64,000 nucleotides of DNA from Chloroflexota bacterium (GTDB taxonomy: Bacteria > Chloroflexota > Anaerolineae > Anaerolineales > Villigracilaceae): NCBI GenBank assembly GCA_024434165.1, contig QMIW01000022.1, positions 27,692 through 91,691 on the forward strand, in the 5' to 3' direction. This document shows positions 8,514 to 16,674 of the stretch, piece by piece. Numbering within the stretch: the first letter of the stretch is position 1; every line of letters begins with the position of its first letter. A program made the position numbers and the translations under genes. Under the pieces are notes generated by a model that worked only from the letters and a program-made list of their open reading frames with translations, was not told where the DNA came from and made no database searches.

Positions 8514-8580
8514 TCTTCGCAGTTTCTTTTCGCTCCGACTGGAAGGGACAATCCCTCCATTTACCAATGAGGATAGATCT

Positions 8581-10839
8581 ATGAGAAATTCAATTTTCCT
8601 GGCGACCGTTTTTGTTTTGGTTTTTTCTTTGTTTGGAAATTTGCCTGCGGTGAACGCCGGTACGGGTGCGGCTCCCTCGAACCAGGAAGCGGATGGTGTA
8701 TTTACGTTCAAGGAACTCGGCTATTCCGAGAGGATTATGGTCGGTCCCTACGATTCGGTGCGGATATTTTTCAGCACGCCAATAACGTGGAAGTTGGTAC
8801 CGGGCGGCAAAATAAGGCTGAAATTTAACGCTTCCTATTCCGGCGCCGGCGCGAATCCCGGCGGGTCGTTCCTGGGGGGCACCCTTCTGGTTTACTTCAA
8901 CAGCACCATCTTGAAGACCATCTTCCTCGACCAATCGGGTCCTGTAACGCTGGAATTGGATATACCGCCAGCCGCCTTGCAGCCGACCCTGGATGATGGG
9001 CGTCATTTTATCAACCTGATCTTCGATGCAAGCATCAATTGTGACGAGGAGGATGTCAACTCGAGCATTGTCATCAGCGAAGATTCGGAGATCAGCCTGC
9101 AATATGTGAATGTGTCGCCCTCCCTGGACCTGGGCAGGTTCCCGGAACAGTTCTATCAGCCCGGCGCGCTCTTCAGCAGCGCGACAACAATCGTTGTGCC
9201 GGATGCGCCCACTGTTCTGGAACTCCAATCCGCCCTGGCAGTCTCCGCCAGCCTGGGATCTGTCACCAACGGTCAATTGGCTGTGAATCTGCTGCCCGTC
9301 GGTCAATTGACCGAAAGTATCCGGGTATCCAACAATCTGATCTTTGTGGGTCTTCCCGCCAGTTTTCCCATCCTCCAGACTATCGAACTTCCCGTGCCGC
9401 CAACGGGGAGCAAGTTGTCCGTTTCCGGCGCGGCGGATGACGACGGCATCATCCAGTTGGCGCCCTCTCCCTGGAATCAGTCGGGCGTGATCATGTTCGT
9501 AAGCGGGAATACCGAGGCGGCTGTTGCCAAGTCGAGCGCGGTTCTGGGCTTCGACCGCATCATCCCAAGTTCAAGGTCGAATATCGCCGTTGTCAGCAGT
9601 GTTAATCCCGATATGAACGCCATTCCAATTGCGGAAACCCGGACGTTCGCCGACCTGGGTTACGACCTTAGGACCCTTGGCGATATTGGCGGGCAGTATT
9701 TCTCATACAATTTCCTGGTCTCTTCCGAACAGGCATCTTCAACGGATGCTTATCTTGATTTGGTTACGGCACATTCAGACCTGCTGCGCCTCGATGAAAC
9801 CGGGGTTTCCGTCTTCTTGAACGGGCAGGTTGTGAGCAGCCTCGACTTCGAGGAAGGGAGCGATCAGGTCACAACGACCCGCATCGAAATTCTTCCAAAC
9901 ATCCTGCGGCGCGGAAAGAATATCATTGAAATCGTCAGCGATCTGAAGCCGAACAATGACTGTGCCTCCCGCGATTTGAACGGCAGTTGGGTGGCGATCA
10001 GCGAATTTTCGACCATCCACATACCGGTCACGCAGAATACTGTGGATATCGGAACTACTATTGATCTTAAGGACTTTCCTGAATTCCTCCTGACGAGCGA
10101 CAATTTGGGCGATATCGCGTTTATCGTTCCCGCCAACGACCCTGTTGCATGGAATCAGGCGTCCCAGCTGGCGTATCTGCTTGGGAACGCAGGACGCATC
10201 ACCCTCCCCGACCTTCGAACTGCCTTTGGCTCCGACATACCTGAAGAGGTGCTGAAAAACCGAAGCCTGATCCTCATTGGGCGCGCCAGCGTCCTGCCGG
10301 TCGTCGCGCAATTGAATGACTTCCTGCCGGCGCCCTTTTTTAACGGTCTTGATGAGGCGGTCCAGCCCACGATGCTCGTGAATTACCGCCTCCTGCCCGG
10401 CGTAAGCGTTGGATATCTACAACTCCTGCCGTCGCCGTGGAACGCCCGGGGAGTTATCCTTGCCGTGATGGGGAACACGGAAGAGGGAGTTCCCATGGCT
10501 GGACAATCGTTACTCTCCGAGACGCTGACAGCAAAACTTCAAGGGAATTTTGCCATCGTATATGGCGATGAGCTGGTCTCCACAGATACCCGCCTCGGGC
10601 CGACAAAAGACGGGCTTGCCGGGCAGCTTCCTCCCGAGATGGTGACGACGCCGGAGGCGGAACAAACGCCGGCTCCCGAAGAATCCACCGCCGCCCAGCC
10701 GGAGGGCGAGGTGGAGGCGCGTGCAGGCTGGATTCTTCCCGTCATCGTTATCAGCACCCTGTTGATCCTTGCCACTGTGCTTATCGTCAGGCGCAGGGAA
10801 GCAAAGTTGAAAATCGTCGAAAAACCGGAGCAGGAATAA
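8581..10839 (+). CDS. BcsB-like cellulose synthase regulatory subunit
   Basis: 752 residues. A signal peptide covers roughly 1-26. The body has the repeating BcsB architecture: FTFKELGYSERIMVGPY, then a carbohydrate-binding-like domain ending in VYFNSTIL, a flavodoxin-like region, and a second copy starting FADLGYDLRTLG. A single TM helix near 718-740 ends the protein, leaving a short basic cytoplasmic tail. Known BcsB proteins are extracytoplasmic partners that guide the nascent glucan leaving BcsA. The next gene, four bases on, is a membrane GT2 that would be the partner. The ATG at 8581 has GAGG upstream and starts the signal peptide; the longer open frame upstream overlaps the Wzz gene and is rejected. 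Confidence 0.85.
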   Translation: MRNSIFLATVFVLVFSLFGNLPAVNAGTGAAPSNQEADGVFTFKELGYSERIMVGPYDSVRIFFSTPITWKLVPGGKIRLKFNASYSGAGANPGGSFLGGTLLVYFNSTILKTIFLDQSGPVTLELDIPPAALQPTLDDGRHFINLIFDASINCDEEDVNSSIVISEDSEISLQYVNVSPSLDLGRFPEQFYQPGALFSSATTIVVPDAPTVLELQSALAVSASLGSVTNGQLAVNLLPVGQLTESIRVSNNLIFVGLPASFPILQTIELPVPPTGSKLSVSGAADDDGIIQLAPSPWNQSGVIMFVSGNTEAAVAKSSAVLGFDRIIPSSRSNIAVVSSVNPDMNAIPIAETRTFADLGYDLRTLGDIGGQYFSYNFLVSSEQASSTDAYLDLVTAHSDLLRLDETGVSVFLNGQVVSSLDFEEGSDQVTTTRIEILPNILRRGKNIIEIVSDLKPNNDCASRDLNGSWVAISEFSTIHIPVTQNTVDIGTTIDLKDFPEFLLTSDNLGDIAFIVPANDPVAWNQASQLAYLLGNAGRITLPDLRTAFGSDIPEEVLKNRSLILIGRASVLPVVAQLNDFLPAPFFNGLDEAVQPTMLVNYRLLPGVSVGYLQLLPSPWNARGVILAVMGNTEEGVPMAGQSLLSETLTAKLQGNFAIVYGDELVSTDTRLGPTKDGLAGQLPPEMVTTPEAEQTPAPEESTAAQPEGEVEARAGWILPVIVISTLLILATVLIVRRREAKLKIVEKPEQE

Positions 10840-10843
10840 TTGA

Positions 10844-12022
10844 ATGGTTTTTCTGTCCACCGCCTTCTGGCTGTTGGCTCTTTTCGTTTTATACACTTAT
10901 ATCGGCTACCCTTTGTTGATCGCCCTGCTGGCAAAGGCGTTTGGAAAGCCGGAAAGATATGGACAGCGCCTTCCCGCAGTCACGTTGATGATTCCTGCCT
11001 ACAACGAAGAGGCTTATATCGCCAAAAAACTCGATAACTCCTTGGCGCTGGATTACCCTCAGGAAAAACTGCAAATCCTCGTGGCAGCGGACGGTTCCTC
11101 GGATGGAACTGTGGAGATCGTAAAACGATACGCCGACAAATCGGTTGACTTGAGTTATATCCCGGACCGAAGGGGAAAAATGGCTGCCATTGTGCGCGCC
11201 ATGGATTTCGCCCGCGGGGAGGTGGTTGTCTTCTCCGACGCCAACAATATGTATGAGGGGAACACCCTGCGGGAGCTGGTTGCTCCATTTTCGGATGAAA
11301 GAGTCGGCGCTTCCACGGGCGCCAAGCTTATCGTCGAAGACGGACGCGACCTGAGTTCGGCGGAGGGATTGTATTGGAAATACGAATCCGCCATCAAGAG
11401 AAATGAATCCGCCCTCAGTTCCTGTGTGAGTTCGGTCGGTGAAATATTGGCGGTAAGAAAGCACCTGTTTGTTCCGCCTCGAGAGAAAATCATCAACGAC
11501 GACCATTATATTGTCCTGGACCTGCTGCGGCGGAACCACCGCGTCGTTTACGTTCCCTCGGCGCGGTCTTTTGAATATGTATCCAGGAGCGCGCGGGACG
11601 AGGTGGAACGCCGCAAAAGGATGAACGCCGGGTTGTACCAAACCATATTCATGTCGGGGCGTCTCCTTCCCAAAAGCCCAATTCTCGTATGGCAGCTTGT
11701 TTCGCATAAATTTTTCAGGGCGTTCGTTCCGTTTGCCCTGCTGGCTCTGCTGGCTTTGAATGCGGCAATTGTGTTGCTCGGGCGGGATGCAGGCAGCTCT
11801 CCGATTTTATTGGCGCATCCATACGGCGCGATGGTCCTCGCGCTGCAACTTGCCTTTTATTTGCTCGCAGTGATCGGCAATTTTTTTACCCCGAAGGGGA
11901 TGTTGGGAAAATTGTTGTATATCCCCACCTTTCTGCTGAATTCAAACCTTGCGGCACTTGCGGGGTTCTTTACCTTTATCACAAACCGGCAATCCCATAT
12001 TTGGACGCGGGTTGCCCGGTGA
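10844..12022 (+). CDS. Membrane GT2 glycosyltransferase (cellulose/hyaluronan synthase-like)
   Basis: 392 residues. One N-terminal TM helix (about 4-28) precedes a GT-A domain: PAYNEE, DGSSDG (83-88), the metal-binding SDAN (131-134), GEILAVRK and the acceptor-site NDD (218-220). Three or so C-terminal TM helices follow (about 285-375). The processive-synthase QxxRW is not present; the corresponding spot reads RRKRM (257-260). There is no PilZ domain, so direct c-di-GMP control as in BcsA is not expected. The gene begins four bases after the BcsB-like gene, consistent with a synthase pair, though it could instead be a single-addition enzyme. Confidence 0.87.
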   Translation: MVFLSTAFWLLALFVLYTYIGYPLLIALLAKAFGKPERYGQRLPAVTLMIPAYNEEAYIAKKLDNSLALDYPQEKLQILVAADGSSDGTVEIVKRYADKSVDLSYIPDRRGKMAAIVRAMDFARGEVVVFSDANNMYEGNTLRELVAPFSDERVGASTGAKLIVEDGRDLSSAEGLYWKYESAIKRNESALSSCVSSVGEILAVRKHLFVPPREKIINDDHYIVLDLLRRNHRVVYVPSARSFEYVSRSARDEVERRKRMNAGLYQTIFMSGRLLPKSPILVWQLVSHKFFRAFVPFALLALLALNAAIVLLGRDAGSSPILLAHPYGAMVLALQLAFYLLAVIGNFFTPKGMLGKLLYIPTFLLNSNLAALAGFFTFITNRQSHIWTRVAR

Positions 12023-12041
12023 TCAATCGCTTTTTTCGCCC

Positions 12042-13061
12042 ATGAGAGCGCGCATCGTAAATGGTTTGTTGAGTTTATCCAGCCGGATGGGCTTGTATCA
12101 TGCCGTCCGGTTTGCCAGCCCGAACCTGCTGACCGTCTTGAATTACCACCGGGTTGACGACCCGCATGTTCCGGGTTTCGACACACTCAAGGTGAACGTC
12201 AGCGCCACGCCTTCGGATTTTGCCCGGCAGATGGATTACGTCCGAAAGCATTACAGCGCGATCAACTGCGAAACCCTCATTTCTTTTCTGAAGGGAGAGG
12301 CGGATCTTCCGCCCCGCGCCGCGCTCATCACCTTCGACGACGGATATTACGACAATTATTCGAACGCTTTTCCTATTCTTGCGGAGCGGAATCTTCCGGC
12401 TGTCATCTTTCTCGCAACAGGCTTTATTGACGGGAGCGCATCGTTTTATTGGGATTACGTCTCCTATTGTTTCTATCACACTGCAAAAAGGAAGGCGAGC
12501 CTGCCGCTGCTCGGCGAATGTGCCTGGGAGGACGAACCGTCCCGCGAAAGGCTGCTTCTCCGTTGGATCGAAGCGGTCAAGCGCATTCCTGAAACGCAAA
12601 AGAACGAATATGTCTCCCGGATCGGCGCGGCGCTGGAGGTGGACGTCCCGGCACAAGCGTTTGAAAATCTTCACCTCAACTGGGATCAGGTCCGGGCTAT
12701 GAGTCGAAGCGGTTTGATCGAGTTTGGTTCCCATACGGTGACGCATCCAATCCTGACCCGCGTCCCGGTCGAACAAGCTGCGTATGAAATTCTAGAATCC
12801 AGAAAGCGGATTGAAGAAGAAACCGGCAGGGCGGTCAGGGCGCTTGCTTATCCCAACGGCGGGCGCGCGGATTTTTCGGAGCCGGTCATGCAAGCCGCGA
12901 GGGATGCCGGGATCGAAGTTGCCTTCAGCCTGCTTCCCGGTCCCACCCGCTATTCGACAGCCAGGAAAAATGCGCTTTCGATACGGAGGATTTTCCTCGC
13001 ACATTACGATACCTTTCCGCGGTTCTTGGCAAAAATTAATGGACTCTCGCGTCTCTCCTGA
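12042..13061 (+). CDS. Polysaccharide deacetylase (NodB/CE4 family)
   Basis: 339 residues. The NodB homology region carries motif 1 TFDDGYYDNY (catalytic Asp near 99 and metal Asp 100) and motif 2 SHTVTHP (the two metal-binding His). LAYPNGG matches motif 3. No clear signal peptide is seen, so the enzyme may act on lipid-linked intermediates inside the cell or be exported with partners. In this locus it probably removes N-acetyl groups from the repeat unit or polymer. The ATG at 12042 is preferred because the longer frame overlaps the GT2 gene and begins with non-family sequence. Confidence 0.88.
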   Translation: MRARIVNGLLSLSSRMGLYHAVRFASPNLLTVLNYHRVDDPHVPGFDTLKVNVSATPSDFARQMDYVRKHYSAINCETLISFLKGEADLPPRAALITFDDGYYDNYSNAFPILAERNLPAVIFLATGFIDGSASFYWDYVSYCFYHTAKRKASLPLLGECAWEDEPSRERLLLRWIEAVKRIPETQKNEYVSRIGAALEVDVPAQAFENLHLNWDQVRAMSRSGLIEFGSHTVTHPILTRVPVEQAAYEILESRKRIEEETGRAVRALAYPNGGRADFSEPVMQAARDAGIEVAFSLLPGPTRYSTARKNALSIRRIFLAHYDTFPRFLAKINGLSRLS

Positions 13062-13112
13062 CCCTGGGCTTGTTTCCCCAACTGAAAGCATCTCCTCCCC
13101 GGATGAATTTCT

Positions 13113-14321
13113 ATGAATACGCCTGTAAACACAAATTTGCATAAGAAAACCGGCGCGGTTGTGCTTGCGTCCAGTTATACCGCGCTGGCAGTTGTGAGAA
13201 GCCTCGGACGGCGCGGCATTCCCGTGTGGATCCTGGATGACCGCAGGTCGCCCACCCGCTATTCCCGTTATGTCCGGCGCACGTTCGACCTGCCCTCGGA
13301 TGGAACAGAACAGGCGGGCTTGCTGCTCTCGATTGCGAAGGAACACGGACTGGAAGGTTGGTCGCTCTTCCCCGACGGAGACAAAGGCGCCTCGATGATC
13401 GCCAGGCATTATGAACAACTGGGAGCGTACTACCGGCTGACCACCCCTTCCTGGGATATTCTGCAATGGGCGGTTGATAAAAAGCTGACCTACCAATTGG
13501 CGGATGAGGTTGGCGCGGCGTATCCCCGGGTTTTCTACCCAAAAAACAGGCAGGATATTGATCGAATTGACGGGAAATTCCCGATGATCGTGAAGCCGAT
13601 TCACCATCAGGGACAGGATGCGTTTTCGAACGGCCGCGCCTGGCAAGCCAATAACGCCGGGGAACTGGCTCAAATCTACGCTGAAATGACGCAGATCGCA
13701 GATCCTTCCGTAATCCTTGTGCAAGAGATGATTCCAGGCGGACCGGGCACTCAATTCTCCTTTGCCGCCCTGTGCGTGGACGGGACGGTGAGAGCGGAGG
13801 TATTTGCGGAGCGGAAGCGGCTGACTCCCGCCAGGTTCGGCGTGAGCGCGTATGTGGAGTCATACGATTTCATTGACATCCGAACAGCCTCTCAAAAGTG
13901 GCTGGAAAAGATTCGGTACACCGGGCTGGTGGAAATCGAGTACATGCTGGATAAACGCGACAGCGTGTACAAAATGCTGGACGTGAACACCCGCCCCTGG
14001 GGCTGGATCGCGATGTGCGCCTATGCGGGTGTGGATTTCCCCTACCTGATGTGGAAACTATCCCAGGGTGAGACGGTTGAAGAGGTGCGGGGGCGCGGCG
14101 GTGTCGGCTGGTCGCGCACGATGTTCGACCTGGCAGCCATGTTCGAACTTATCCGCTTGCGCTCCTCCGTATCCATATTTGAGTTTATCGGAACTTTGCT
14201 GAGGGCGAAGCACGAAATGTATATTTCGGACGACCTGCGTCCGGCGTTCATGGAATTCTTCCTGTTGGCTGCCCGGGCGTATCGAAAAGTGTTAAAGATT
14301 CTTGGTCTTTACAAGCCCTGA
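13113..14321 (+). CDS. ATP-grasp family protein of the polysaccharide locus
   Basis: 402 residues. Residues 14-110 form a pre-ATP-grasp Rossmann-like domain (AVVLASSYTALAVVRSLG). The ATP-grasp core follows, with MIVKPIHHQGQDAF (the ATP-binding lysine), VLVQEMIPGGPG, and the Mg-binding region VEIEYMLDKRD and MLDVNTRPWGW. The fold joins a carboxylate to an amine or thiol using ATP. Related proteins occur beside polysaccharide genes and may add amino acids or other acyl groups to sugars; the substrate here is not predictable. Its last 30 bases overlap the end of a convergent glycosyltransferase gene. Confidence 0.82.
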   Translation: MNTPVNTNLHKKTGAVVLASSYTALAVVRSLGRRGIPVWILDDRRSPTRYSRYVRRTFDLPSDGTEQAGLLLSIAKEHGLEGWSLFPDGDKGASMIARHYEQLGAYYRLTTPSWDILQWAVDKKLTYQLADEVGAAYPRVFYPKNRQDIDRIDGKFPMIVKPIHHQGQDAFSNGRAWQANNAGELAQIYAEMTQIADPSVILVQEMIPGGPGTQFSFAALCVDGTVRAEVFAERKRLTPARFGVSAYVESYDFIDIRTASQKWLEKIRYTGLVEIEYMLDKRDSVYKMLDVNTRPWGWIAMCAYAGVDFPYLMWKLSQGETVEEVRGRGGVGWSRTMFDLAAMFELIRLRSSVSIFEFIGTLLRAKHEMYISDDLRPAFMEFFLLAARAYRKVLKILGLYKP

Positions 14322-15551
14322 GTAGACCTTCAAAATGTCCCTGGCGATGGGCTCCCATGCAAAGCGGGTTTCCGAGAGATGCTTTGCATGGGAGCCCATT
14401 TCTTTTGCAAGAATGGGATCGTTGATTATTTTCAGGATGGCGTCCGCCAGTTCGGCTGGCGATTCAGGCGGGACGAGGAAGCCGCTTTTGCCGTCTTCCA
14501 CTGATTCGAGAAAGCCTCCCACCTTCGTTGCCACGACGGGTTTGCCGAATGTGTACGCCGCTTGAAGCGCGCCGCTTTGTGTGATGCTGTGATAGGGATA
14601 GACCGCAACCGCTGCCAATTGCATGAGCGGGGCGATCTCCTCGATGTCGAGGTAGCGGCTGTCGAACACGACCGCCTCCGAGAGGCGCAGGTCGGCGACC
14701 ATCTTGTGCAGAAGGTTCATGTCAATATACCGGGATGGCATGCCTGCGATCACCAGCCTGGCTTTTGGATTGCGCGAATGGACGATTCCAAAGGCTTGTA
14801 TCAGATCGGGGATGCCCTTGCTGGGCGTCAGGTTCCCAAAGAATAACACCACCGGCTGCGTATCATCCAGCCCGTATTTCGACCTTAGTTTTTTGCCTAT
14901 ATCGGCGCTTTTGTCTGTCTCGGGGAAAATTTGTTCGTTCCCATGTGAGATGCTGTGCAGTCTCTCGATGGGGATGGCGAACATGGATTGAAACTTCATT
15001 AAATTTGCTTCGCCGTGCAGGAAGATGGCGTCAAAGGTTCTAAACGCGGTAATGTACAGGGCGTCGCCCCACTGGTTTATCAAATTCCTGCTTACCTCTC
15101 TCATCTCGAACTCATGGCAGACGTGCCCCAGGATGATCCCGCTGCGTTTCAGAATCGAATAGAAGACCGCCTCGATTGCAAATTTGGACGCCCCGAATTG
15201 AATGACATCGGGTTTGCGCTTTAGCAGGTGATTGGTAAGCCGCACCCACTGCCAGACATACTGCATGGCGCGGAACGCCCGGCGCACGTTCCAAAAGATC
15301 TTTCTCCCCAGCGCTTCCACTGCGTTGCGCGGCAGTTGCACCAGCAGCGGATCGGTCTTGAGGGACCAAAGGTCCATGATGGATTCCACCTTGAAGTTGT
15401 GGGGAAAATTCTGTAACTCATATTCCCGTGCTGTGACCAGCGTCACATCGGCGCCCTCGTTTGCCAGGGCTGTGCACATTTGATAGGAATAATGAATCAT
15501 CCCTCCCATGCCGCGCTGTTCGACAAGCACAATTCTAAGTTTATCGCCCAT
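14292..15551 (-). CDS. GT4 family glycosyltransferase
   Basis: 419 residues, GT-B fold. The N-terminal domain starts LRIVLVEQRGMGGMIHYSYQ. The C-terminal domain has FFGNLTPSKGIPDLI, VVFDSRYLDIEEI and the donor-binding region TQSGALQAAYTFGKPVVAT, in which the usual second Glu is replaced by an AYTFG variant. It is the last gene of the leftward polysaccharide operon, and its start overlaps the preceding gene by 11 bases. The 3' end overlaps the convergent ATP-grasp gene by 30 bases and contains a perfect 19-bp inverted repeat (14347-14399). Donor and acceptor are unknown. Confidence 0.88.
   Translation of the reverse strand: MGDKLRIVLVEQRGMGGMIHYSYQMCTALANEGADVTLVTAREYELQNFPHNFKVESIMDLWSLKTDPLLVQLPRNAVEALGRKIFWNVRRAFRAMQYVWQWVRLTNHLLKRKPDVIQFGASKFAIEAVFYSILKRSGIILGHVCHEFEMREVSRNLINQWGDALYITAFRTFDAIFLHGEANLMKFQSMFAIPIERLHSISHGNEQIFPETDKSADIGKKLRSKYGLDDTQPVVLFFGNLTPSKGIPDLIQAFGIVHSRNPKARLVIAGMPSRYIDMNLLHKMVADLRLSEAVVFDSRYLDIEEIAPLMQLAAVAVYPYHSITQSGALQAAYTFGKPVVATKVGGFLESVEDGKSGFLVPPESPAELADAILKIINDPILAKEMGSHAKHLSETRFAWEPIARDILKVYSGLVKTKNL
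14347..14399. repeat. Perfect 19-bp inverted repeat inside a coding region
   Basis: 14347-14365 is the exact reverse complement of 14381-14399, with a 15-base loop. It lies in the 3' part of the leftward GT4 gene, where it encodes the EMGSHAKHLSETRFAWEPIA region. It sits just beyond the end of the rightward ATP-grasp gene, and on the + strand it is followed by TTCTTTT. It could act as a terminator for rightward transcription. Confidence 0.85.
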
Positions 15552-16674
15552 GTTGGATTAACTCTTCGTAGAGATTGGAAATTGTCCTGACCTGGTTTTC
15601 GATGTCGAATTTGCTCCGCGCGATCTGCAAACCGGCTTCCGCCATCGCCTCCCGGACGTCATTCTGCCGAATCAGCCTCAGACAGCCTTCCGCCAGTTGA
15701 AGCGGATTCGCCGGCTCCACCAGGAGCCCGTTCCTTTCGTTTTCGACCAGTTCCGGGACGCCTCCCACATTGGACGCAACAATGGCTTTGCGCGCAGCCA
15801 TCGCCTCGATGAGCACGGTGGGCAGGGCGTCAATCAATGTGGGCAGGACAAAAACATCCCCGGCTTGCAGGATTTCTGGAATGTCGTTTCTCTGCCCGGC
15901 AAATGTAACGTGTTTCTCGACGCCGAACGACGCAGCGAGTTCCCGGAGCGTTTCGCCGTATGTTCCTTCGCCGACGATGAGGTAATGCGCGTTTGGGGCG
16001 TCCGCAAGGATGCGGGGCAACGCCTCGAGCATGTACTGAATACCCTTCGGCTCCCGAAGGAAAGCGACAGTGAGCAGGACGAAGGCGTTCGCCGGGATGT
16101 TGAGCGATTCGCGCAGGGCTTTTCCCGCCTGTCCGTCCGGCTGGAATTTCTTCAAGTCAATCCCGTTGTAGATTGTGACCATCTTCTTTGGGGGTAAATT
16201 CCCGTGTGCAATGTGATGCGCGCTGGCGCTCTCCGACACGGAAATGATGCGCGTGCAAAAATACCTGAGGCTGGTCCATTCGATGCGGCTGCGCCAGTAC
16301 GCGCTCCCTTGCTGCGGCGCTCCCAGGGTGTGCAGTGTCGCAGCGCTGGGGATTCCAAAAACGGCTCCGGCAATATTGCCAAAAACATTGGCAAACTCCA
16401 ATTGCGTGTGGATGATATGCGGCTTGTGTTCCCTGACGTACCTGATGATGCGGGGCAAGTTCAAGGGGTGGCGAAGGTTTGGGATGTGAAGCAGATCAAC
16501 GGGGATGCCGATGCGCTTCAACTCATCGCCGACAGGATTCCCCTGCTTTACCTGAAGCGCGCAAACGCGCAGGTCGAATTCCTCCCGGTCGAACTTTTGC
16601 ATGAGCGCGAGGGTCATTCTCTCGGCGCCGCCGTGCCCGAGTCCGTCAATCATCCACAGGATTTTCTTTTTCAC
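15541..16674 (-). CDS. GT4 family glycosyltransferase
   Basis: 377 residues. GT-B fold with the early GHGGAERM loop typical of GT4 enzymes, HTQLEFANVFG in the acceptor domain, VYNGID-like YNGIDLKKF, VAFLREPKGIQYML, and the donor motif PTLIDALPTVLIEAMAARKAIVAS (E-x-M-A variant of E-x7-E). The start is GTG at 16674: its first bases overlap the TGA stop of the flippase gene as GTGA, and GGAAG lies about nine bases upstream. The open frame extending upstream is antisense-like sequence inside the flippase gene. Third or fourth step in repeat-unit assembly is likely but unproven. Confidence 0.9.
   Translation of the reverse strand: MKKKILWMIDGLGHGGAERMTLALMQKFDREEFDLRVCALQVKQGNPVGDELKRIGIPVDLLHIPNLRHPLNLPRIIRYVREHKPHIIHTQLEFANVFGNIAGAVFGIPSAATLHTLGAPQQGSAYWRSRIEWTSLRYFCTRIISVSESASAHHIAHGNLPPKKMVTIYNGIDLKKFQPDGQAGKALRESLNIPANAFVLLTVAFLREPKGIQYMLEALPRILADAPNAHYLIVGEGTYGETLRELAASFGVEKHVTFAGQRNDIPEILQAGDVFVLPTLIDALPTVLIEAMAARKAIVASNVGGVPELVENERNGLLVEPANPLQLAEGCLRLIRQNDVREAMAEAGLQIARSKFDIENQVRTISNLYEELIQHGR

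Noticed and set aside
7476..8711. 411-residue - strand frame over the Wzz gene
   Set aside because: Antisense shadow; the + strand has the membrane and domain pattern.
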